From Augochlora pura (Eukaryota; Arthropoda; Insecta; Hymenoptera; Halictidae), in contig NC_135774.1 in the NCBI RefSeq assembly GCF_028453695.1, positions 10,726,001 to 10,790,000 on the forward strand: a stretch of 64,000 bases of DNA, in the 5' to 3' direction. Positions 36,962 to 47,810 of the stretch are shown here, one piece after another; the first letter of the stretch is position 1; every line of letters begins with the position of its first letter. The notes beneath the pieces are model-generated. The model saw only the letters and a program-made list of their open reading frames with translations. It was not told the DNA's origin and did no database searches. Made by a program: the position numbers and the translations under genes.

Positions 36962-37475
36962 TCGCGCGAGATGGAGAGAGAGAGGGAGAGGAAAAAAAAC
37001 GTACGCTCGATCCGAGAGATAAGTAGTTTAGTTGTACGCGTGTCGCCGCAGAACGGTGCTCAGGAAGCGCGAGTGCGCCAGAAGAAGAATGCTCGAGGCT
37101 CGTCAGCGAGACACGCGAAAGAGACCTACCGGCGGGGGTGGAAGGGGCGGGAGAGGAAAGAGAGCGGTGGAGGTTGGGTATCGTATTAAGGGAGCCGTCA
37201 CCGAAGAGAGAGAGAGCGGAGAGGGGGCAGTCGGTGGGATCGACGGAGGAGGGTTCGAGGGGGTCAGAGACGACGAGGAGGGTCGTCGTGGCGCTCACCC
37301 TCTCGTTCCGCAAACAATGCTCCATATCGTCTCCATAATGAACGTGGGTATAGGGACATGCATGCTCGTCCCCTTGCAGTCCTAGTAATAATGAGCACGC
37401 AGATTATGCGTGGTGACTGGTGCTCGATATACCTACCCTCCGGGAAGGAAGCGGGAAGAATGCGAGGGCACTAGA

Positions 37476-37525
37476 TCTCTTTCTCTCTCTCTCTCTCTTT
37501 CTCTCTCTTTCTCTTTCTCACACAC
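37476..37525. repeat. CT-rich microsatellite
   Basis: CT run with TTT breaks, ending in CACACA. Confidence 0.9.
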
Positions 37526-37820
37526 GTTCTCTTTCGCTCGCATTTTCTCTCTGTCGATGGTTACAAACGAGTCGCGAGCGATGCGTCGAGCACAAAGATG
37601 ATCGGTTTGAATTTAGACGATCAGCGGAGCTGAACGCCGAGGGCTCGTTTTCAGATGATGATGGAGACGCTGCCGTGTCGTCTACTGTTGGATGAGGGCT
37701 GCCCACGGTCGCGTTCGATTAGGGAGGTATCGGATTCTTTTTGTCCCGGCTTGTCGCGGGATAGAGTTGATGGTGTCGTTTAAAACCGTGGGGACCAGAC
37801 GGAATATCGAATTATTAGTA

Positions 37821-37999
37821 GACTGTGGATTTTACGCGTTTCTGGTAAAAATGAATAAAGTTGTATAAAAAATGGAAGAGACACTGTTACAGTAATTTCA
37901 ACTTCTTACGATTGTTAATACAGAGAAGATATCTTCATTTGTTTTGTATTTCAGACAGTTAACTTTAACAATTTTTATTTTGCCCAAAGATCCGCCGTT
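37821..37999. mobile_element. 185-bp inverted-repeat element, copy 2
   Basis: Left end GACTGTGGATTTTACGCG at 37821; right end TTTTATTTTGCCCAAAGATCCGCC at its right edge (about 37972-37996) matches the right ends of the copies at 53.3 and 56.7 kb (TTTTATTTTGCATNAA..ATCCGC). Inverted ends, no coding. MITE-like. Confidence 0.5.
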
Positions 38000-38036
38000 T
38001 AATTATTGGACATAGTGTGCAATAAGGACACTTTAA

Positions 38037-38218
38037 CCCTCTACTTTTGTTAATAATCTGTTAAGTATATTATAACTCGAAATATAATTTTATTTTCCAG
38101 CCATCAGTATGTAAACATTCAAGTTAATTTACGAACACAATAGTTTATCCATTTTCTTCTTCTTCTAAAAAATTATGACAAGCTACATCACTGTAACGAT
38201 GAAAAAAATAGTAAAGGG
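38037..38218. mobile_element. TTAA-type miniature element, 182 bp
   Basis: Intact TTAA flanks at 38033-38036 and 38219-38222. Inside them CCCTCTACTTTTGTT and, on the other strand, CCCTTTACTATTTTTTT, about 12 of 15 matching. Ends start with CCC as in piggyBac-like elements. No open frame of note. Confidence 0.65.
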
Positions 38219-38229
38219 TTAAAAGTTTA

Positions 38230-38391
38230 GACTGCGGATTTTATCTAGCTATAATCAGAATACGTCGCTGCAGTATAAAATGTTAAAAAATTCTTACAAA
38301 GTGATAAAAGAATTTTTGCAAGACTTCCGAGTTACTCTTATCTCGCACAACATATACAAAACATTTTCATTCTGCATAAATATTCGTGATT
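38230..38391. mobile_element. 185-bp inverted-repeat element, partial copy 3
   Basis: Left end GACTGCGGATTTTAT at 38230 is identical over 15 bases to the left end of the 56.5 kb copy. The right end (TCTGCATAAATATTCGTGA near 38371) is a weak match. It lies 8 bases after the TTAA element's right flank. Confidence 0.35.
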
Positions 38392-38399
38392 CTATTGTA

Positions 38400-40680
38400 G
38401 AAGTCGGGTTAGAATACGATTCGGTGTTGCCTTCGATTTCGGTTTGGTCTGAAAGTTTAGGGTATAGGTCTGGGTTGCATTACGACTGGCCACCGCTAAA
38501 ATAGGCTTGGAAAGTCTGATAGGGTTGGATTAGGTTTAGCCTAGGGCTGCTTGAATTCTATCAGGATTAGTTTATAATTATGTTAAGTCTCTATGTCCGC
38601 CGTTTCGACGCGGCATTTGAAAATCTTCGCGACTCGAGTTTGCGAAAAATCCGATTCAACATTTCATAGCTTGGCTTACTAACATTTATAGTACAGGTTA
38701 CCTGTCGAATTGGATTGCGTTAGATCTGATCTAGAAAACTCATTTCAAAGATGGAGAAAGCTCTGTAGTTCGCTTTCGATTTCATAGGTCGACGAGTGTG
38801 GGTTAGGGTGTCTATTTCGGCGACGCCTCGATTTTGATCAACTGTAATTAAAAACCGCGAAGAACAATGACAGTAACCGAGCGATCCCACGAACGGCGCA
38901 GCCTCTAGAACACAGTGCTATCTCGAGATAATCCGTTGGTAGCAATCCATTCAGCTGGAATCACATTTAATCCGGTCAATTGTCAGCGATCGTATAAATC
39001 ATTTTATCCGAGCGTATTCTCTCATTTCCTTATCTGATCCCGGGCGGCGTACCGCATGCCGGCGCGCCGGTAACCCCTGGGTGAATTGCCACGGCGATGG
39101 GATTCTTTTGATTCGGCCGGATCGGGCCAGGATGAAATCGGAAACTCGTCGCCGGACAGCGCGCGCGGTGCGCTCGCGCGTCCGACGCGGGCTTAGACAC
39201 GCATCTCGCGTGCGCCGGACAATGGCGGCCGGGCGGCCGGCGGCTGGGCGAGGCGCGGGCCAACGGGGAACGCGGGGATAATTCGTAAAACGGTCCCCTT
39301 TGAAGAGTTAATTTCGCTGTCCCTCTTTTCCGCCGGTCGAACTCCAGAAAAATGCATTAGCACACACCGGCGACACGGGCTCAGGGCCGCGGCGGCGGCG
39401 GCGACGCGCCGTTGCGCCCGGCGAGCGCACCGCCGCCGTTTCGTTGCTCCACGGAAATTCCGGGCGCGGTTGAAAAGCAATTTCAACTTTAATTACCGTG
39501 ACTGGACCGACGAAGAATTTCGATCCTGAAGATACGTACATGATTATCGGCATAATTCAAATTGGTTCCGTGGAGACACGGGGGCCCCCTGGACGTTTAC
39601 GGATACACGGGAACGGAGGAAAATCGAATTGGTACATACAGATTGCAACCGGAATACAGGGCCAACACCAGCGTGAATGCACCAATTAGAGTATCGAAGG
39701 ATTCCACCGCTACCCGGCCCGAAACTCCAGAGATTCCTGAAGGACCTCGACGAAGGTATTTGTCCGGCGTCGTGCTTGCGGTGTTCGTTCGAGTAACGAT
39801 TCGATTCGGGGACTACGACTCCCCCGTATTCGTATCTGTCGCGATCCGTATTGTCTGTTACGCCTGTTTACACATTTGACCCGGATTTTCAGCCGGAACT
39901 TCCTCCACATACCCCCCGGCCCCCTCCCCTCCCTCCTCCCAGTCTCTATCTCTTCTCTATTTAGACGCGATCGAACTCGATTAAGGATGTAGAAATTAAC
40001 TTCGTGTCCGCGCCGCGATATCTCCAACCCGCTATCACGACACGCCGAACAACGCTCGCCGCCGCCGCGCCGCGCGTCGGCGTCGTCGGAAATTTAAATT
40101 GCCGCGACGCGTTTTCGAGCATTGCCCATTAATGAAGTTTCGATTCGACGCGCTCGTCAAACATCTGCTTCGTCATTTGCTACGCCGGAACCGCAATTTT
40201 TAATGTACCAGCTCCATCTTCTATCGTAATGCCGGTTATTTTGTTTTCTGTCAATAAACTATGCTCCCCATCTTCCAAACGGAAATTGATTCATTCTATT
40301 TATTTTTCATCGTTCAGTCCGATGGAATCTGGCTTTCAGACTGGGACGTTTTAACGCTTCGCCGCGGGTTTGTTCGTACAGATTTTTTAAACGACCGTGA
40401 TGAATTGTTGATAAGTGTCTTTTAAATATTAAATTGTGGCGCGGTTGTGGAGTTCGTCGAAGATTTGACATTTCAACGTTTTATTTACCGGGAGTATGTT
40501 TTTAGAATATTTTGGTGATTGAGATCTGTGTATCAGGCTCGATAATTGTCTTTCAAATTATGATTTTAAATGGACTTGTTACTTTAGAAACGTTGCTTTT
40601 ATTAAAGGTTTGATATTTTCACATTGTAGATATGTATTCCGATTTTTAACGATTTTTATTGTAATATTTAAGGGAAGTAG
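38400..40680. other. Non-coding spacer with CpG-rich block
   Basis: 38400-39000 moderate; 39030-39480 CpG-rich; 39500-40200 moderate with a weak exon candidate; AT-rich after 40200. The sequence 38511-38560 has several GGTT/TAGG words but no telomeric TTAGG array. Confidence 0.5.
39556..39755 (+). CDS. Weak internal-exon candidate
   Basis: Open frame from 39556 to a TGA near 39877, with a good donor-like ACGAAG/GTATTT at 39755/39756. The stretch up to the donor reads as ordinary soluble protein (GGPLDVYGYTGTEENRIGT, later TRPETPEIPEGP); after the donor it becomes hydrophobic and less plausible. No good acceptor with pyrimidine tract precedes it, and the GC at codon position 2 is not depressed, which argues against coding. 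Not recognised. Confidence 0.12.
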
Positions 40681-40688
40681 CATGTATA

Positions 40689-40903
40689 CTTATTCACGAA
40701 AGTAATCGAACGCTTATGCTTCTGACATTCAACTAATAAAATATATGTGTTAAACTGAAGCATATTTGCACTTATGTAATCATAAGATCATCCCTAATCT
40801 TGAGATCCTTCCGTTGATATATGTATAAAGTATGATATCAAATGTTTCAGCTAAATATAAATATATTTCAGTAATTGAATGTTCGAATACTTTCGTGTAT
40901 AAG
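40689..40903. mobile_element. Tc1-like miniature element, 215 bp
   Basis: Left arm CTTATTCACGAAAGTAATCGAAC (40689-40711, here broken as CTTATTCACGAAAG then TAATCGAAC) and right arm GTTCGAATACTTTCGTGTATAAG (as GTTCGAATAC then TTTCGTGTATAAG, 40881-40903) are inverted with about 21 of 23 matching. TA dinucleotides sit at the ends. CAC..AAAGTATTCGAAC termini resemble Tc1/mariner ends known from insects (family knowledge). No transposase inside. Confidence 0.6.
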
Positions 40904-41228
40904 ACTATAATCAATAAATAACTCATAAATTCACAATGTGACTTCGCAGCCTGAATAATCGTAGAATAACCTGTGATTTTGGCGAGTTCCGTAAAAAATA
41001 ATTACAAAGAAGGCTGTCACTTTAAATTAATCCAAGCAATTCCTTGAATTACGAGAGAAATTACTATCACTTTAAAACATTTTCCTGAGAAAGTTCCTCG
41101 AGTACAATGAATAATAACTCCGTGGAACGACGTAGACGAAATAAATTTGACTTTCTCCGCTTGAAATAGAATAGCAGACGCCAGAAATACGTGACAGAAC
41201 GGTAAAAATGTTGGACAGAATGTGTTAA

Positions 41229-41354
41229 CCCCTTGACGTACCATTTTCTTCACAGTTACCGCGATTAGGAATTTTTCAATTCAACATCCATACTTAATAA
41301 ATTATTACTACCAATTGCCATCACGATTCGGACTCGTCAAAGTACGATAAGGGG
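41229..41354. mobile_element. TTAA-type miniature element, 126 bp
   Basis: Intact TTAA flanks at 41225-41228 and 41355-41358. Ends CCCCTTGACGTAC and (inverted) CCCCTTATCGTAC match at 11 of 13. Smallest of the three TTAA-type elements here and close in end sequence to the one at 27303. Confidence 0.7.
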
Positions 41355-41359
41355 TTAAA

Positions 41360-42350
41360 GCGACGCGTTGCAACAAGTACTGAGAAGAATTGTGCGAGGC
41401 GTATTCGAAAAATCTGCAGAAGCTGGAAATTCGATCGTATCGGGTGTAATTGCAGGATCGTTGTAATCCACGGCGACTAAGCGCGCCCGATTGCGCTTGT
41501 GTCGGCGAGTGTCGCTCGCAAGAGCCACGGCCGAGGATGACGCGAGAGGGGTCGAAGAGATTCAACGGGGGTGGCGCAGGCTGGCTGCTGTCCGGAGCAG
41601 AGAATTTATAATGCAGAAAAAAAACCGGGCGGCACCGCGGCACAACGCCGCGCCGGTTTGTTTCAGCAACGCTCAAGAGACGCCGACGGGCAAATGGTGT
41701 GCGTAACGCGGGAACCCCGGAATTTATATTTCGAAAAATCGTCGTCGTCGCAACGCCGCGGCCGCGCCCGGCCGCGTGAATAGAGACGCGTGACTTTTTG
41801 ATAGCGGCGCGCGGTTCGCTCTCTTTTTGCCACCCGTGAATTATTTTCTGAGAATTGCTCGGCCCGCTTCGCAAACCACGGCCTCCCTTTTCTCCTTTCT
41901 CTTTCCGCCGCCTCTGTTTGCATTGTTCCCGTCCTCACCGGTCACGCGACAACGCTCTTCTCCTTTTGCATTCCCTCGCCGCTGTGAAAATCATACCGTA
42001 ATCCTCGATTATTCGAAAATTCCCGGAACATTTTTTCCCGGCGACTCGGTTAGGAAACTGGTTAGTTGCGATTTTGATTCCGCGGACACGCCGGAGAGAC
42101 GCGTTTTTTTATAACGGCGCGACCGAACGAGATGAAACGACCCATTTCAGATTGTTTTGGCGCGCTCCCGTATTGGTCGAAAGCAGGGAAATAGTTTGCC
42201 GGTTAATTATTAAACAGGCACATTTATTTCTGCACGTGTTGACGTCACGGTTGAATCTAATTCTTATTTGACATTAAGAACGAGTCGGTTTAGCTGTCGA
42301 CGATTCCGGTGGTAAAATTAGGCGGATTTTGATGTCAAGTTATGCTTAGA
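41360..42350. other. GC-moderate spacer
   Basis: CpG-containing DNA without a supported gene; frames on both strands at 41308-41938 overlap and are compositional. No repeat beyond GTCGTCGTCG at about 41742. Confidence 0.5.
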
Positions 42351-42352
42351 AT

Positions 42353-42542
42353 GCTTAAGAGAGGGTTAAAAGATGTCTTTTTTGTTCTGACATAGTTCTC
42401 TTTATACATATTTTATATTTGATTTTACAGGTGACTAAATGTATTATTTAACAGTGTTGTATACATAAATATACCGCGAACGGAGAAAATAATATTTATA
42501 GCATCCAGTGTTACATGTATAGAAAATGACCCTCTCTTAAGC
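42353..42542. mobile_element. 190-bp foldback with TTAA ends
   Basis: GCTTAAGAGAGGGTTA (42353-42368) and TGACCCTCTCTTAAGC (42527-42542) pair at 15 of 16 positions around 158 bases of AT-rich sequence. TTAA at 42355-42358 and 42537-42540 could be target copies, but the ends differ from the CCCC(T) class, so a distinct family or a chance inverted duplication is possible. Confidence 0.5.
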
Positions 42543-43296
42543 CAATCTTACATCTTCTTTCACATATTAAATTATTTAATACACTATTCTTTCCGAAAGG
42601 ATTTGAAAAATGATAAAATTAGCATCAGATGACGAATTAAAATATATAAGCGACATAAGACAATTTCCAACCACCGAAAACGAACTTTTTAAAGATCACC
42701 GTTATTCAAAAGATCAATTTAATGCTTTCAAGGTTCCAAACAATCAACCTAAACGTATTTAATCAATTCGTGGCAGAAACTACAGTGATCTCGAGGACCT
42801 CGATCGCCGCGTCCAGTGGCTCCATCGTAAAATCGGAGCGGCCATCCAAATTATCGGATCCCATCGCAAATATACATAATAAGGTGTTCAGCCGAGGGGT
42901 GTCTGGGGTTCGATCGAGGGATGCCAGAGCGCTGCAGGGGTTGCTCGGCGATCCCGCCGGCAATACTTTCGCAGCGACCAGCCAGCGGCCCCGTATCCCC
43001 GTTAATAATATACGCGGAAATCAGATTATTTGTCTGCCTCACTGTTTTAATTTTGAACGATTTTTCTTTTTTTTTTTTTGCGCCCGCCTCCCCACCTCCC
43101 CCGTCGTCCGTGACGCGGCTCTCTCGCGCACCCCCTCGGCCCATCGCGCGACTCGCAGTTCAATGTTTTTACGCGGGGTGAGGTCCGATTGGTCGGCGGC
43201 CGCTTTCCAAGTGGGGTGGGAAATGAAAGGCTGGCCACTCTTCGTCGTATACGCGAGGATCGTACGAGTAACACACGTGGTCGAACCGGAACGTGT

Positions 43297-43332
43297 GCTG
43301 CTGCTGCTGCTGCTCGCGACTGGCAGACGAGC

Positions 43333-43371
<39 letters not shown>
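43297..43371. repeat. (CTG)6 followed by (GA)n
   Basis: CTG/GCT triplets 43297-43314 and a GA run 43336-43371 separated by 21 bases. Confidence 0.95.
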
Positions 43372-43545
43372 GGAAATAGACGGCGGATAGAAGGAGGGGG
43401 GCGGAAGAGGGAGGAAGCGAGAGAAAGAGAGGAAAGAGAGCGCTGGAAATCGGAGGGAGAGGCACGCAAACGTACGATACGTGCGAACGAGTGTTTGCTG
43501 GTAAAACACGATTCTCTACTCTCTCGGCCGCTTACCCTCGCCCCC

Positions 43546-43566
43546 CGCCGCCGCCGCCGCGCGCGA
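43546..43566. repeat. (CCG)n microsatellite
   Basis: CCG triplets running into GCGCGC. Confidence 0.9.
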
Positions 43567-43666
43567 GATTCTTGAGCAGTCTCGCGCGCGCGTTGTCGTC
43601 GCCGCTCGCTAATAACGCGTAAATAGCGCGGCGGGAACGAGGCGGCCGCGTCCGGCGTCCGGTCGT

Positions 43667-43683
43667 TGCCGCCGCCGCCGCCG
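43667..43683. repeat. (GCC)n microsatellite
   Basis: Five to six GCC triplets. Confidence 0.9.
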
Positions 43684-44109
43684 ATTTTTCGCCGGGCCGT
43701 TTACAGAATCCGTACGGGGAGGTCCGGAAGTCGATACGTAACGCGGAATTAATTAAACGCGAACGATCTTTCGTGTTCCCGGCCCCGGCTACAATGAAAA
43801 TATTATCGAATATTTGTGCAAGACGAACCTCGATCATTTTTTCCGTCGTTAATTGAAAATTCGTGCAAACGCTCTGCCCCGGCCCGTAACCCGGCCTCGA
43901 AAATTTTTCCAATCGAACTACCCCCGGCGCGCCCCGACCGCCCGTCCGCCCTCGCCGCGGCTACATCATGCCGATTGGTTAATGTCCGAGGGCCTTTGAA
44001 GAGACCGACGAAAAATAGGAAATCCCCGGACGAAAGTATTCTATTCGTCACGGGGCAGGCGATTATAAGCGCGGCGGCAGGCCGCTACTGCTGTGTCTGT
44101 GCCTGCGAT

Positions 44110-44169
44110 TCTCTCTCTCTCTCTCTCTCTCTCTCACCCTCTCCATCTCTCTCTCTCTCTCTCTCTGCT
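44110..44169. repeat. (CT)n microsatellite
   Basis: CT run with CACC and CCAT breaks. Confidence 0.95.
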
Positions 44170-44428
44170 CTGTCTCTCTGTCTGTGGCGGCTGTATGTAC
44201 GTGCGCGCGCGAGAGCCCAGCCTTTTACATTTTTACCACGGCCGCGCGAGAACTCGATATTCCGACAAACACCGATTGGAAATGTTAAAAGATCGAAAGA
44301 ATTTTAATGAAAACCCCCGACCACCGGCAGCCCCGGCCGAACGTGCCTTTTAATAGTTCATCCGCGTCCGTTTTTTCCTTTTTTTCCGCCGCCCCGAACG
44401 TGCCCTCCGCATCCCCCCACGGCCCTCA

Positions 44429-44459
<31 letters not shown>

Positions 44460-44460
44460 G
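44429..44460. repeat. (CT)n microsatellite
   Basis: CT run with one AT break. Confidence 0.95.
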
Positions 44461-44656
44461 CGCCCCGCCCGTCCAGCCTCTTTTTTTCGGGGGGCGGCAG
44501 CGGCAGGGCGGCGGGGGTGGTTACGGGCGATCTTTTTTTTCCTTTTTTTTTATTCGCTACGTTTCGGTCCGCGAGCGGTCCGCCGCGGCCGGACACAGAA
44601 AATATATATCTGTTGAAAAAGTAAAGCGACCGCCGTACGTTCGCCACTATTCCGGA

Positions 44657-44686
44657 TGGACAGGCGGACGGACAGACGGACGGACA
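44657..44686. repeat. (GGAC)n tetranucleotide repeat
   Basis: GGAC/AGAC/GGCG units, about seven. Confidence 0.85.
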
Positions 44687-44817
44687 AATGGAAGGGTGGG
44701 CCTGGCACCGGCGGCGGAGGGGAAAGTCGACTGCTTGCACCGAAAAAAAATCGGAGGGTGAGGTGAACGATGGCGAGAGAGCGAGCGAGAGATCGAACGA
44801 GAGTGAGATGGAGCAAT

Positions 44818-44848
44818 AGAGAGAGAGAGCGAGAGAGAGAGAGAGAGA
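44818..44848. repeat. (GA)n microsatellite
   Basis: GA run, complementary to the CT run at 44429-44460. Confidence 0.95.
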
Positions 44849-44899
44849 CAAAGGGATGGTAGGACCGCTGTCGGTGGGGAGGCGGGAGCGAGCGAGCAG

Positions 44900-47430
44900 G
44901 AATTATATTTCCTCGTGCATGTTTATTTTTCGCGTGATTACAAACGAAGTTAATCCGAATCGAAGGAAATTAATTTTATTGTCCGCCAGGGAGGAGAGCC
45001 CTCCACTCGTTGTCGTCTACGTTGTCCGTACCGATCTTTCCCCCTTTGTCGGGGCACACGTTGGCGCCCGGCTATTCGACCATTATTATTTTCCCTTCTG
45101 ACTTTTCTTTCTTTTTTTTTCTCTATCCCCCTACCGCTCGTCCGGGCTGGTTTCACTATCTGTGACGAGAGAAAGATCCGGGCGGACGTGCAATTCGCCG
45201 GAATTATTAGCAAGAAGTCGCGCGTGAATGGCGGCAGAATTAAAATCGAAATCAAAGTCGTGGCCCGGCTCTGCCTGGCAGGCACGCGGACGAGGACACG
45301 GTATCCCGTGACGCGACATCGTATTAAGTGGTTTATAATCGATAATTGGCAATTAAAAGTACGCTCGCGTCCCTGTCCACGATGGGATATTAAAACCGCG
45401 GAGCTGACGGCGGGATTCGGCCGCGTTTCGCCGCGTGATCGATGAACAATGATCGTCTGAAGATAATGGTAATGACTGTCCGATGTACCTAGATCAATTT
45501 TGATATCGTATTCGTTTTGCACGACAGCCTCAGAAAAAAAAAATAATACTAATTCGCCGCGCCGGGCGAACGTTAATTTTATTCTCGCGTGTGATTGACG
45601 TTGCCGGCCGATTTGTAAACAATCTGGACGGCGGTACGGATTTTGTTGCGCGTCGAATTTGGGTGCACAGTCATTTTAGATTGATGTATGACACGAGAGT
45701 ATAAATAGTCTCAGCGGCGCGAATATAATTATTTCAATTTATCTAGGACATTTCAAGATAATGGTGTCTTGATAGGGAAGAATTTTAGTGAATTTATTTT
45801 ATACAATATATTCGAACGAATTTTTTGAAATTATGAAAATCGTGTCACGTAATAACGATGAAATTGTCTACGCTTTTATTTTACCGTCATACGTTTCAAT
45901 TTATAAATATTTACTGTTACTTGGAAAAATCTACAATAATATTGTAATACATTATTTTCACAATATAACAACATAGTTCATTTAAAAAAAGAAAACCGAA
46001 TCATTAAACATAGAATAATAAAAAAGGGAAACAGCGAAATGGAATTTATTTAATTCGAAATGGAATAAATTCGAAATGGAATTTAATTAATTTTAATTTC
46101 GAAAGAGTACATCGCAATTACGAATAAAAATGATACTTTCAATATCGCGTCGAAAATATAATTTCCCGTGGTATAATGCAGGCGAGCGAAGGTTAATGCG
46201 AACGTTAAAAATGTTGGAAGTTCAAGTTCAACGCACGGACCGTCATCATTCATCCGGCCTGGGCGAGCGTCGAATGTTCGATAATATTTATAAATAATAT
46301 TTACCGACGGCAATCGATGACCGTTCCGGTTAACGGGCCGCGATCATCGAGTAATTGCGATCACGATAAACAATCATCGAGCTGAATAACAATAATCAAT
46401 TAACGAACGCGCAGAAATGTACAAATACCGCGGAAACGGGCGGCCGGCTGTTGACAAAGAAATTATTATTTTCGATTGATAACACGAGCCCGGTGAACGA
46501 TGACCCGAGTCATCGAGAAAGTGATGAACTCGAATTCCAGCCTGATTACTCGTGCGCGCTCCATTAACTCGAATTTCGTGCGAACCAATCGACTGTGCCA
46601 GTCATCGGCGCTCCGCAAACACCCTTTCCAACAGGAATTTCTTCCGGGATCATCGATTGGCGGGTTTCGAATCCGCGCACGCGGCCCCGCGCGACTTCAG
46701 GCATCATTTCTCCGGGACCTTTCGACGACCTTTTCGCAAACGCTCGCCCACAGATTCGTCGAATCACATCATTTAATTCCTGTAATCCAATTAGGCGATT
46801 AACTAAACGGACCGGCAGCACGATCTCGCCGACGCTCCGCGGAAATATAATTGTTTACCGCTCGAATTATTGCGTGCAGATAGTTCGACGAGCTACGGAA
46901 AACATTCCAGCGATTATTAGCAACATCGCCTGTCAATTAAACATTCGAAAAACATCTCTAATCAATTTTTCCTCCGCGTCCTATTTCAACATTTTCCTCT
47001 AAAAAGCAACACGCGCAAACATGTTTTCTTCCATGCGATTTTTTTCATATGAAATAAAAAATAAAAATTTTCTTACACCTGATAACAATTCCAAGAGAAC
47101 TTAAAAATTCCAATCTATGAAAAAAGCGTACATAAATGTGCAAATGTAAGCGAATATTTAAGAATGCGCAAAATTGGTGTGAGCGTATAAATAAATTTAT
47201 AAAACTCATAATCAATTGTTTACGTAATTAGTGTGTTTCATATGTTAGTTTGGACTCTGAGTAATGTATATTTAATAGAGTTTCGAGTCTAGTGTTAATT
47301 AACGTCTAATAATAATTTGTTGAATATGGCGTTGAAACGTATTAAAACGATTAAAACTTTGAGTCCGATTTATCCTGGGACTACGCATCATAGGGGTTGG
47401 ATTCTGGCATGGTCGGAAGCGGGGAAGTCT
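44900..47430. other. Non-coding spacer
   Basis: Moderate to high GC to 45660 (a long open frame on each strand at 44950-45522 without domains), AT-rich 45670-46100 with a small TTCGAAATGGAAT repeat, moderate 46100-46990, AT-rich 46990-47330. No gene supported. Confidence 0.5.
46034..46090. repeat. Short tandem repeat CGAAATGGAAT
   Basis: Three copies of CGAAATGGAAT(A/T) at about 46035, 46056 and 46072. Confidence 0.75.
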
Positions 47431-47434
47431 CCCC

Positions 47435-47549
47435 TTTGAAATGAATTTTGTTTCATCCCGATACGACTTCCGGTTGCCGAGATATCGTCGCGTAAAACTA
47501 AGGGGTGTTTTAAGTGGTTTTCCTATCTTTTTCCTGCTCGCGCGCACCG

Positions 47550-47590
<41 letters not shown>

Positions 47591-47810
47591 TCGTTCAGGA
47601 GCTGGCCCAAATGCGGGCAATGACCTCCGCGGCATCAATGAGAACCATGAATGAAGTGTTTTTTACTATTACTATTACTATCGCTACGCGTAGCAGAGCT
47701 CGCGGTACTACGAGCACGTGGGCCGCGGGGGTAGTTTTCGCGCGGAACTTCGAAGCCTCGTATCTCGGCAACCAATCGAGATATCGACTTCTAACAAAAT
47801 TCATTTTCAA
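47435..47810. mobile_element. 376-bp inverted repeat with ~70-bp arms
   Basis: Left arm 47435-47499 and right arm 47733-47810 are inverted relatives: both (in one orientation) carry AATGAATTTTGTT, a CGATA block, GGTTGCCGAGATA, and end in AAAACTA. The spacer has a (CT)n run. Short frames in the arms therefore translate to related peptides (MNFV.SRY...LPRY). Likely a foldback or non-autonomous DNA transposon; no target duplication could be fixed. Confidence 0.6.
47552..47586. repeat. (CT)17 microsatellite
   Basis: Perfect CT run inside the inverted-repeat spacer. Confidence 0.95.

Larger units (their letters stand above)
36321..37800. other. GC-rich, low-complexity block
   Basis: CpG- and purine-rich with an 8-bp minisatellite, GGC, GT and CT repeats. 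A 126-codon minus frame (36320-36700) and short frames near 37518-37706 were examined and not accepted. The block could be promoter-like, but nothing decides it. Confidence 0.5.
42545..44900. other. GC-rich, GA/CT-rich block
   Basis: AT-rich to about 42750, then increasingly GC-rich with T14 at 43066-43079, CTG, GA, CCG and CT repeats. Frames of 100-220 codons on both strands (for example 42722-43390 plus, 43039-43509 minus) pass through the repeats and show no domain. No gene supported. Confidence 0.6.

Noticed and set aside
37518..37706. Ser-rich minus frame and acidic plus frame over the same bases
   Set aside because: Non-ATG start on the minus strand, overlap with a CT microsatellite, and both strands look plausible.
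38511..38560. TTAGG-like words suggesting telomeric repeats
   Set aside because: Words are scattered and not tandem.
46660..46686. GTTTCGAATCCGC resembling a tRNA T-loop
   Set aside because: No A box, no anticodon arm and no acceptor stem could be fitted around it.
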